From: Planctomycetaceae bacterium
GTDB taxonomy: Bacteria > Planctomycetota > UBA1135 > GCA-002686595
DNA: 64,000 nt
Assembly (NCBI GenBank): GCA_011525785.1
Contig: WYBT01000031.1
Location: 1 to 64,000, forward strand
Direction: 5' to 3'
Shown: positions 8,992 through 16,082 of the stretch, in pieces
Layout of the letters: each line of letters begins with the position of its first letter
Position numbering within the stretch: position 1 is the first letter of the stretch
Notes under the pieces: generated by a model
The model's input: only the letters and a program-made list of their open reading frames with translations
Database searches by the model: none
What the model was told of the DNA's origin: nothing
Program-made: the position numbers and the translations under genes

Positions 8992-11106
8992 TCACGCCGA
9001 TTCGCGAGGCGCCGAGTGCTTGTCGCCAGCGACTGCGCGCAGCAACGCGACGCCCAAGTACGCGCCGAGCGCGATGTAGAGCAGCGCGCGCAGGCCGACC
9101 GCCATCGAGAGGAACTCGGTGAGTCCGCCCGCGACGGCGCCGATCAGGTTCCAGCCGAAGGCCGCATCGGGCTCGGCGCGCGCCTTGAAGCGCAGCGCGA
9201 AGCAGGTCGAAGCGAAGAACACCGGCGAGCCGACCAGCAGCACCGAGGCGCCCAGGCGCAGCGCCGGCTCGAGCGCGAGCAGCGAACTGGTCGGCACGAC
9301 GATGGCGACACCCAGCGAAAGCACCAGACCGACCATGCTGAAGTTCCACGACAGCGGGCGGATCGCCATCGCAATCGTGCCGAGCAGGACCATCAACAGG
9401 ATCGCGCCGAACACGATCGCTGACGTCAGCCAGGTCGCGCCCCAGGCGAGGTTCATGGCGGTGACCGAGCGCGTCTCGAGCAACAGGAACGCCACGCCGA
9501 ACAGGAACATCTCGAGGTCCATCCCGCCCTTGAACACGCTGCGGCGCATCTGCGGCGAGAACAGCGCCACCGAGACCACCGCGATCGCGCCGAACAGCGC
9601 CATCAGTGTCGCGTAGAAGCCGCTGATGCCGCGCTTGGTCAGGTACAGGAACGGCCAGTCGTCGCTGGGCAGCTCGGTCTTGGCCGTGATCGCGGCGACA
9701 TCTTCCATCGTCGGCCGCTGCGGGCCGTCCTCGATCTGCTTGGTGAAGGCCGCGCCTGAGAAGAACATCGCGTGGCCGTCGTAGGTCTTGGGCTGCACGC
9801 GCGGCGGCTCGCCGAAGACTTGGGTGAGCATCGCGATCTGGCGCTCGCGGATGTAGTCGCCCACGTGGCTGTCGAACAGCACCACGAATCCGCCGCCGGG
9901 GGCCAGCCGGTCGCGCGCCAGCTCGAAGCACTCGCGCGTGTAGATGAAGTTGTCCAGGCGCACGTTGGAGAGCGCGGACAAGCGCGTCAGCGAGTCCATC
10001 GTGCCGAACACGATCAGGTCGTAGCGCTCCTTGGTGCGGTTGAGGAACGCGCGCCCGTCGTCGATCACCACGCGCACGCGCGGGTCGGAGTACGGCTTGT
10101 TGGGATGGCGCTCGCGGCCGAGCTCGTACAGCAGCGGATCGATCTCGACCGCCGTCACGTCGGCCACGCCCTCGTCGAGCATCGTGGCCACGTCGTTGCC
10201 AGTGCCGGCGCCGACCACCAGGCCCTTCTTGGGCGTGTTCTCGAGCAGGCGATAAGGCAGGTGGTAGTCGCGCCGCAGTTCGCGCAGCCACTGTCGAATG
10301 CCGGGCGCACTGTGCGTGTCGTTCTTCGAGAGCGGCAGCGCGTTCTGGTGCAGCGAGCCGTTGGTCATCACCGCGAAACCCGGCCGGTTGGGATCGACCG
10401 AGGTCGTGAGCGCGTAGTACGGGCTGTAGCGCTCGGCCTTCTCGGCCTTCACCACGCAGAACAGCACGCTGCCGGCGCCGATCAGGAACAGCACCGCCAG
10501 CGCGCGGCGCGCGATGAAGAACGGCGCCAGGCCCACGACGACGACGCTGAACCACACGATCGGGAACGCGCCGAGGAAGCTGCCGACCGAGAACATGATC
10601 ACGCCCAGGAGCGAACCCGCGATGTCGCAGGCGTAGCCCCACAGCGAGCCGGAGAGCTCGCGAAACTCCTTCAAGCGCTCGGCCACCATCTGACCCAGCG
10701 GCAGGAACGTGATCGCGGTTCCGACGAAGCCCCACACGATCGGCAGCTTCACGCCCTCGACCACCAGCGCGTCGGTGTCTTCGAGGTCGTGATAGAAGAG
10801 CCACAGGAACTCGCTCACGGACTCTTGCGTGAAGACCACGCCGCTCATGGCCCAGGCGCTGCCGATCAGCGCGATCATCGAGATCGGCCAGAGCCAGAGC
10901 AGCGACGCTTTGCCCGCGCGCAGGCAGCCCAGCCCCAATCCCAAGAAGGCGCTGATCAGGATCAGGTTGGGAAAGTAGGCCAGCACGCGCACCTGCGCCG
11001 GCAGCCAGCGGATCAGCGCCAGCTCCTGGAACAGCACGACGAACGAAATCAGGACCAGCTCGAACCCGATGCGGGTGCGGCGTGCGGGGAGATCGGTGGG
11101 GGACAT
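8992..11106 (-). CDS. Membrane protein with central spermidine synthase-like (Rossmann) domain
   Basis: 704 residues in three parts. An N-terminal membrane block (about 1-240, starting IGFELVLISFVVLFQELALI) is followed by a soluble class I SAM-fold segment at about 280-470, with KGLVVGAGTGNDVATML (motif I), an acidic loop VTAVEIDPLLYELG and RVRVVIDDGRAFL. A C-terminal membrane block covers about 490-690. This layout belongs to fused transporter/spermidine synthase proteins that are common in environmental bacteria; the substrate of the membrane-embedded forms is unknown. Polyamine synthesis is possible but not shown, and no speD or speE neighbours are present. It is separated by 66 bp from the methyltransferase upstream. 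Confidence 0.82.
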   Translation of the reverse strand: MSPTDLPARRTRIGFELVLISFVVLFQELALIRWLPAQVRVLAYFPNLILISAFLGLGLGCLRAGKASLLWLWPISMIALIGSAWAMSGVVFTQESVSEFLWLFYHDLEDTDALVVEGVKLPIVWGFVGTAITFLPLGQMVAERLKEFRELSGSLWGYACDIAGSLLGVIMFSVGSFLGAFPIVWFSVVVVGLAPFFIARRALAVLFLIGAGSVLFCVVKAEKAERYSPYYALTTSVDPNRPGFAVMTNGSLHQNALPLSKNDTHSAPGIRQWLRELRRDYHLPYRLLENTPKKGLVVGAGTGNDVATMLDEGVADVTAVEIDPLLYELGRERHPNKPYSDPRVRVVIDDGRAFLNRTKERYDLIVFGTMDSLTRLSALSNVRLDNFIYTRECFELARDRLAPGGGFVVLFDSHVGDYIRERQIAMLTQVFGEPPRVQPKTYDGHAMFFSGAAFTKQIEDGPQRPTMEDVAAITAKTELPSDDWPFLYLTKRGISGFYATLMALFGAIAVVSVALFSPQMRRSVFKGGMDLEMFLFGVAFLLLETRSVTAMNLAWGATWLTSAIVFGAILLMVLLGTIAMAIRPLSWNFSMVGLVLSLGVAIVVPTSSLLALEPALRLGASVLLVGSPVFFASTCFALRFKARAEPDAAFGWNLIGAVAGGLTEFLSMAVGLRALLYIALGAYLGVALLRAVAGDKHSAPRESA

Positions 11107-11172
11107 GCGCCAGGGAGCTTATCCGCGACCGGGCGCAGCGGGGCCCGCTTGGAGCCGCAAGTTCCGCCCGGT

Positions 11173-12234
11173 TCAGCGCCGGCGCGCGATCACGCCGTGG
11201 AGCCGATAGCGCATCACGCTGCGCTCGTGCAGGCGCACGTTCCACTCGAGCGAATCGACTTCGCACTCGGGTTTCAGCTGTGCGAGCGCCGGATCCGCGG
11301 CCCAGCCGAGCATCGCGCGCAGAACCGGCTCGCTCGCGCCGGCGTTGGGTCCGCGCTGCGAGTGCCCGCCGAACCAATGCTCCAGCGGCGCGGCGGAAAG
11401 CGACCAGTCGTACGGGCAAGCGAGCGCGAGCACGCCGCCCGGCGCGAGCAACCGCGCGCACGAGCGCAGGAGTTCCAGCGGCGCGTGCGTGCTGTCCAGC
11501 ACGTTGAGCGCGAGGATGCCGGCGAACTGGCCGTCCGCGAAGGGCGCTTGAGCGGCGTCGACGGACCAGAAGTCCGCGCGCTCGGCGGCCGGGGTCGGGA
11601 CCGCGAACTCGCGTCGCTCGTAGACCACGCCCACTCGGCGTTGCGCGTAGCGCACGCGTGACTCGCGGAGGATGCGCTGCGCGAGGCGCAACTTGCCCTG
11701 GTGCAGATCGACGCCCAGCGTGAGGCGTCCCGTGCGTTCTGCCAGTGCGAAGCTCGCGCGTCCGACCGAACAACCGATTTCGAGCAGCGGGCCGTCCGGC
11801 AATGCGTCGACGCGACGCCACAGCTCGTCGAGCACGCGTGCGACCGAACCCGGCGCCGGATCGCGCTCGCGCTCGAGCGGGTCGAACTCGCCCCAGTGGT
11901 CCCAGGCGTACTGGCTGAGGTGCTGGCGCAGGGTGTCGAACTCCGACTGCGGTCCGAGGCAGTCGCCGAGCCAGCTCTCGCTGAGTTCGTCGAGCCCCTC
12001 GCGCCCGAGGAAAGCGAGCGTCTGGCCGCGCACGTGGGCGCGCAGATCGGGCGCGAGCAGCGGCGCGCCGTCGAGCACGGGGAATTCGCGCAGGCAGCTG
12101 GGGTTCGCGCACGCGAGCCAACCCTCGAGAACGTGCTCGCCCTGTTCGCGCAGCACGCGTTCCAGTCGCAGCGGCTGTTCGTTGCGACAGACGGGGCAGC
12201 GCGGCGCGAGCGTCTCGAAGTGGCGGCGGCGCAT
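11173..12234 (-). CDS. SAM-dependent methyltransferase with N-terminal zinc ribbon
   Basis: 353 residues. The first 60 residues contain a Trm112/zinc-ribbon-like segment with Cys13-x2-Cys16 and Cys42-x4-Cys47 (CPVC ... CANPSC). A class I methyltransferase fold follows, with motif I LLEIGCSVGRASFALAERTG, an acidic motif II (LGVDLHQ) and a motif resembling LLRSCARLLAPGGVLALACP (motif VI region). The ATG at 12234 lies only 9 bp after the PAAR stop, so it may be co-transcribed with the T6SS operon. Substrate unknown; small-molecule, glycan or protein methylation are all possible. Its position could reflect modification of a T6SS component or simple read-through into the surface-glycan genes. Confidence 0.8.
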   Translation of the reverse strand: MRRRHFETLAPRCPVCRNEQPLRLERVLREQGEHVLEGWLACANPSCLREFPVLDGAPLLAPDLRAHVRGQTLAFLGREGLDELSESWLGDCLGPQSEFDTLRQHLSQYAWDHWGEFDPLERERDPAPGSVARVLDELWRRVDALPDGPLLEIGCSVGRASFALAERTGRLTLGVDLHQGKLRLAQRILRESRVRYAQRRVGVVYERREFAVPTPAAERADFWSVDAAQAPFADGQFAGILALNVLDSTHAPLELLRSCARLLAPGGVLALACPYDWSLSAAPLEHWFGGHSQRGPNAGASEPVLRAMLGWAADPALAQLKPECEVDSLEWNVRLHERSVMRYRLHGVIARRR

Positions 12235-12243
12235 CCGTGCGGC

Positions 12244-12627
12244 TCAGGCGATGAGCACGTTGGTGCTGCCCGGCGGGAGCACCTTGCCGGTCGGGCCGGG
12301 AATCGGCGCGACGCACGAGGCGTGCGCTGTCATGTCGCCCACGCGCGCGGCCGGCATGTTGGCGATCATCACCGTGGACGAACCGACGCTGATCGTGCCA
12401 GGTCCGCCCGGCGAGCAACCGGGCAACGTGCACGGCCCGGTCATGTCGCCCGAGCGCGCGGCGGGCATGTTGTTGATCAGCACCGTCGGCGCGCCCTTCA
12501 CGATCGCGAGCGGCAGTGCGGGGTGCGGCGCCGGAGCGGGCGTCGGAGCGGCCGGGTGGATCGGCGCGTGGCAGTGCGGGCCGTCCTGGAGCACCTGGTC
12601 GCCCAGGCGCGCAGCGGGCTTGGTCAT
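12244..12627 (-). CDS. PAAR-like spike-tip protein
   Basis: 127 residues containing two copies of a PAAR signature: INNMPAARSGDMTGPC at about 51-66 and IANMPAARVGDMTAHASC at about 88-105, with His/Cys residues able to bind the tip zinc. The N-terminus (HCHAPIHP) is also His-rich. PAAR proteins cap the VgrG trimer and sharpen the T6SS spike. There is no C-terminal extension, so no fused toxin. The gene is tightly placed (16 bp after the Ala-rich protein, 9 bp before the methyltransferase) and is the last clearly T6SS-related gene of the minus-strand run. The Pro/Ala stretch at 25-40 is an unusual linker inside the domain. Confidence 0.9.
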   Translation of the reverse strand: MTKPAARLGDQVLQDGPHCHAPIHPAAPTPAPAPHPALPLAIVKGAPTVLINNMPAARSGDMTGPCTLPGCSPGGPGTISVGSSTVMIANMPAARVGDMTAHASCVAPIPGPTGKVLPPGSTNVLIA

Positions 12628-12643
12628 GGGATCGATCCTCGCA

Positions 12644-13957
12644 TCACTCGCACGGTCCGTGCGCGATCAGTTGGATGCCGAAGCACGACTCGACCTGCTT
12701 GGCGAAGGCCGCGACGAGCAACCAGGGCAGCGGCACTCCCGGCACGCCGGCGAGCATCTGCGCGAGTGCGGGGCCGAGCAACGGCGAAGTCGGTGCTCCA
12801 GCCGAGAGTCCGGCCGAGGCGCCTGCGCCCGCGCCTGCTGCTGCACCCGCGGCCGCGCCCGCCGCGCCGCCTGCACCAGCGCCGGCAGCGCCTCCAGCGG
12901 CTCCGCCCGCGCCGCCGCCGAGCGCTGCGTTCATCGCCGCGGGAACCGCTGCGAGCGCCGCGTTCAGCGGGAGCGACTGCGAGAGCGCGCTGTTCAGCGA
13001 GTTGAGCAGTGAGCTGAGCGCCGAGCCCGCCCCCGGCGCCAGCACGTCGATGCCGAGCGTGCGCTTGATCGTCTCGATCGCCGCCAGCATCTGCATCGCG
13101 GCGAGCAGCGCGGCCATCGCGAGCGGGTCGAGCGCCGACGGCATGCCGCCCGCCGTCGCGCCCATCGCCGCGAGCTTCTGCGCGAGCGCCGCCATGCCTC
13201 CGGGCGCCGCGACGTTCACGCCGAGCCCGACTTGCGCGGCTGCGGTCGCCGACGCGAGCGCCTGCTCCTGCGCGGTCGCGCTCGCCTGCTGGCTCGCTTG
13301 CGCGAGTGCTGCAGCCTGAAGTTGCGCGAGCAGCTTCGCGAGCGCATCGCCCGCGGCCTTGGCCGCGTCGTCGAGACCCTCCTGCGCGGCGGCGAGAGCC
13401 TTGGCGATGTTGTCCTTCGCCTCGTCGAGCGCCTCGCCGACCTTCTTCGCGGCGTCCTTGGCCCAGTCGGGCGCTTCGAGATCGACGTCGAGCAGGTCCT
13501 CGAGCTTCTCGACCAGTTCGCCGAGCTTGGCGAGCTCGAGCAGCTTGCCGAGCAGTTGCAGCGGCAGCAGCGCGAGCTGCTTGAGCAGCTCCGCGATCAT
13601 CGGCCACAGGCTGCCGATCATGCCGCCAGCTCCCGGCGAGAGCATGTTGAGCCCCAGGCCAGCGTTCATCGAGGCCGCTGCGTTCGCGGCTGCGGAGAGC
13701 TGCGCGAGCGCTTGAGCTTGCGCGTTGCCGCTCGCGGCTGCTGCGGCTGCGGCTTGGGCTGCCGGACTCGCGGCGGCGTTCGCGCCCATCGCGAGCGGCG
13801 CGGACAGCGCAGCGTTGGCGCTGGCGAGCGCGGCGCCGAGCGCGCCCATCGCCGGCATGAGACCCGCGGGAATCGCGAGGCCGGGGCCGACGTTGCTCGG
13901 CAGGTGCGCGAAGCGCGCGAGCAGCTCCTGTTGGCGCTTGTAGCAGATGCAGATCAC
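12644..13957 (-). CDS. Ala-rich repeat protein A between vgrG and PAAR, function unknown
   Basis: 437 residues from a GTG at 13957, chosen because it gives the MICIC start shared with the neighbouring paralogue, whose start is an ATG. No known domain is recognised. Composition is extremely rich in Ala, Leu and Gly. A motif LGLNMLSPGAGGMI (101-114) recurs as LGVNVAAPGGMAAL (245-257) and LGIDVLAPGAGSAL (301-313). Residues 116-243 form a long amphipathic, probably coiled-coil stretch with alternating Lys/Asp/Glu. Residues 346-383 are a Gly/Ala linker. The last 35 residues (GVPGVPLPWLL ... HGPCE) match the paralogue's C-terminal part. Position between DUF6931/VgrG and PAAR, with 13-16 bp gaps, argues for a T6SS role such as cargo, adaptor or spike accessory; this is inference. 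Confidence 0.7.
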   Translation of the reverse strand: MICICYKRQQELLARFAHLPSNVGPGLAIPAGLMPAMGALGAALASANAALSAPLAMGANAAASPAAQAAAAAAASGNAQAQALAQLSAAANAAASMNAGLGLNMLSPGAGGMIGSLWPMIAELLKQLALLPLQLLGKLLELAKLGELVEKLEDLLDVDLEAPDWAKDAAKKVGEALDEAKDNIAKALAAAQEGLDDAAKAAGDALAKLLAQLQAAALAQASQQASATAQEQALASATAAAQVGLGVNVAAPGGMAALAQKLAAMGATAGGMPSALDPLAMAALLAAMQMLAAIETIKRTLGIDVLAPGAGSALSSLLNSLNSALSQSLPLNAALAAVPAAMNAALGGGAGGAAGGAAGAGAGGAAGAAAGAAAGAGAGASAGLSAGAPTSPLLGPALAQMLAGVPGVPLPWLLVAAFAKQVESCFGIQLIAHGPCE

Positions 13958-13970
13958 GGCGCGGCCTCGC

Positions 13971-15413
13971 TCACTTCTTCCACGAGGACTTCTTGTAGCC
14001 GGGCGCGTCCGGAGGAGGCGGCGGCTTGGGGCCCGCACCGGGCTGCGGAGCGGGTGTAGCGCTCGGCTTCGGGCCGGTCTTCGGCGCGCCACCGAGCTGC
14101 ACGGCTTCACCGACCAGCGGCGCTGCTGCGGCCGCGGCGCCCGAGGCGCTCGCGCTCGAGCTCGCACTCGAGCCCGAGGACGCGCTGGAACTCGCCGACG
14201 AGCTCTCGCTCGCGCCCGACTGCGCGTTCGTCGTGACCTGCACGGCCGGGAGCTCCGGCACGGCGAGCTGCTGCGCCGCTTGCGCGAAATCCTCGGCGAA
14301 ATCCGCGGCCGAAAACGGACAGGGCAGTGAGATCGAGCTGACCAGGCACAGCGGTCCGCACGACGAGTACTGCAGGATGCCCACGCCGAGCTGGCCCAGC
14401 AGTTTGTTGAGCAAGTAGGCAAGCAGCAGCGTCGCCGGCGGGAGGATCGGCACGCCTGACAGCGCGTTGCCAAGGCCTTCGTTGTAGGCGCGGCTCACGG
14501 CCTGGTTGAGCGCCTTGCTCGCGGCCTTCGAGGCGCTCTTGGAGAGCGACTTCGAGGCCGAGCGCGACACGCTGCGCGAGAGGCTCGGGCTCACCGAGCG
14601 CGACAGGCTCGCCAGGCGCGACTGCACCAGCGCGCCCGCGCCGGGCGTGAGCATGTTGAGCCCCAGCGCGCCCTGAATCCCCGACAGCGCGCTCATCAGC
14701 GCCAGCGTCTGCGTGAGCAGCGCCGCGTTGAGCAAGCCGTTCAGCGCGTTGAGCGCCGACATGTTCGACTGCAGGTTGCCCAGCGCGGCGCCGAGCATGC
14801 CGACGCCGCCCGCAGCGCCGAGATTCACGCCCAAATTCGCGGCGAGCGAGGCCTGCATCGCCATGAAGGCTTGCAGGCTCGCGGCGGCGCTTGCGCTCAC
14901 TCCTGCATTCGCCTGTGCAGCGGCGGCGGCGTTGGCGGCGGCCTGCGCTTGCGCGTTGAGCTGCGCAGCGGCGTTGGCGCTCATCAGGCCCACGCCCATC
15001 GCGTTCGCGGCGGCGATCGCGCCGGCGAGTTGCGCCAGCGCTTGCAGCGGCGAGAGCGTGCTCATCGGCAAGTTGCCGAGCGCCTTGGCGAGCGCACTGC
15101 CCGCGAGCGACTGCGCGAGCTGCTCGAGCGTCGGAGCGCAGTTGCCGCCCGCGACGTTCATGCCCAGGCCCAAGCGCAGAGCGCCGACCGCGTTGGCGGT
15201 CGCTGTGAGCGCCGCCATTGCGGAGACGTTGAAGGGGACCGCGACGTTGGCCGTGACCGCGGCGTTGGCGGCGGCCTGCGCGGCGAGCGCGGCGCCGAGT
15301 GCTGCCTGCGCGCCCGCTGAGCCGTTGACCGAGCCCATCGCGGCCACGTTCGCGGGCAGCGGCGAAAACAGCCCCGGCAGCGCGGCGATCGACTGGGCGC
15401 AGACGCAGATCAT
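13971..15413 (-). CDS. Ala-rich repeat protein B, paralogue of protein A, function unknown
   Basis: 480 residues from the ATG at 15413; longer readings upstream run antisense-like through the DUF6931 gene and lack the shared MICVC start. It has the same plan as protein A: MICVCAQS start, LFSPLPANV near residue 15, and recurring motifs LGMNVAGG (83-90), LGVNLGAAGG (194-203) and LGLNMLTPGAGALV (250-263). Ala-rich helices lie between the motifs. Residues 268-300 form a striking Ser-Arg/Ser-Lys repeat. A hydrophobic GVPILPPATLLLAYLLNKLL segment leads to SSCGPLC, matching A's GPC end. Unlike A, it continues with an acidic segment, a Ser-rich run (401-424) and a Pro-rich basic tail ending KKSSWKK. 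No homologous family is recognised. Tight co-location with vgrG and PAAR suggests a T6SS-linked role. Confidence 0.72.
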   Translation of the reverse strand: MICVCAQSIAALPGLFSPLPANVAAMGSVNGSAGAQAALGAALAAQAAANAAVTANVAVPFNVSAMAALTATANAVGALRLGLGMNVAGGNCAPTLEQLAQSLAGSALAKALGNLPMSTLSPLQALAQLAGAIAAANAMGVGLMSANAAAQLNAQAQAAANAAAAAQANAGVSASAAASLQAFMAMQASLAANLGVNLGAAGGVGMLGAALGNLQSNMSALNALNGLLNAALLTQTLALMSALSGIQGALGLNMLTPGAGALVQSRLASLSRSVSPSLSRSVSRSASKSLSKSASKAASKALNQAVSRAYNEGLGNALSGVPILPPATLLLAYLLNKLLGQLGVGILQYSSCGPLCLVSSISLPCPFSAADFAEDFAQAAQQLAVPELPAVQVTTNAQSGASESSSASSSASSGSSASSSASASGAAAAAAPLVGEAVQLGGAPKTGPKPSATPAPQPGAGPKPPPPPDAPGYKKSSWKK

Positions 15414-15430
15414 GGGCGCTCGTTCGAAGG

Positions 15431-16069
15431 TCAGCGGCGCGGCGAGCGCGTCGACGCGGGCGCGGCGGCCGGCGCGGGGCTGGCTGCGGCGGGCGCGTCC
15501 CACGGAGCGGGCTTGGAGTCGACCTCGCGTGCGAGCGCGAGGAAACGCTGGCCCACGGCGTTCGCTTCGGCGCGCGGAACCTGGCGCAGGGCGATTTCGA
15601 GCGCGAGGCCGCTGGCGACGCCGCACAGGAACTCGGCCGGCGGAATCGGCGGCACGTCGGGCGGTCCGAGGCTGCCGCCGCTCATGTACGCGGCCAGCGC
15701 GACGCAACCGAAGGGCTTGTCGAGCCCCGCCTTCTCGGCCGCGTCGTTGGTCGCGCGGCGGCGCTCGTCGCTCGGCTCGTCGACCCAGGCGCGGGCGGCG
15801 TCGAGCGCCGCGCGTTGAACCGGCGGCGTGGCGTCGTTCGCAAGCGACTGCACGCAGCGCAGCGCGAGCCACACCGCTTCGCGCTTGGGCAGCGCAGCGG
15901 CCGCGACCTTGAGCGCGTCGATCGCCATTCCGGCCGCGGCGAGGCGCTCGAACAACGCACGTGCGTCGTCGCCGGCGCGGCGTTGCGGAGCGCTGTCTTC
16001 GCTGAGATCGATGCCTTCGAGCACCTTGTCGAGCGGCGCTGCGGAGAACTTGGGTTGGGTGGCGGCCAT
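15431..16069 (-). CDS. DUF6931-type T6SS-associated protein
   Basis: 212 residues. The central part resembles the DUF6931 family found in T6SS loci: ARAWVDEPSDERRRATNDAA followed by AAYMSGGSLGPPDVPPIPPA and a terminal helix beginning with a LALEIALRQVPRAEANAV-like sequence. The N-terminal 60 residues are acidic and helical, and the C-terminal 30 residues are Pro/Ala-rich. The role of the family is not established. Its place directly after vgrG (13 bp gap) and before the two Ala-rich proteins fits an adaptor, chaperone or cargo-loading function, but nothing in the sequence is catalytic. The family assignment is from memory of the pattern, so moderately sure. Confidence 0.68.
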   Translation of the reverse strand: MAATQPKFSAAPLDKVLEGIDLSEDSAPQRRAGDDARALFERLAAAGMAIDALKVAAAALPKREAVWLALRCVQSLANDATPPVQRAALDAARAWVDEPSDERRRATNDAAEKAGLDKPFGCVALAAYMSGGSLGPPDVPPIPPAEFLCGVASGLALEIALRQVPRAEANAVGQRFLALAREVDSKPAPWDAPAAASPAPAAAPASTRSPRR

Positions 16070-16082
16070 GTCGCGTGTTTCC

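Noticed and set aside
14514-14612. Ser-Arg repeat as a eukaryote-like RS splicing domain
   Set aside because: The stretch is a short compositional run within an Ala-rich helical protein and has no RNA-recognition domain beside it.
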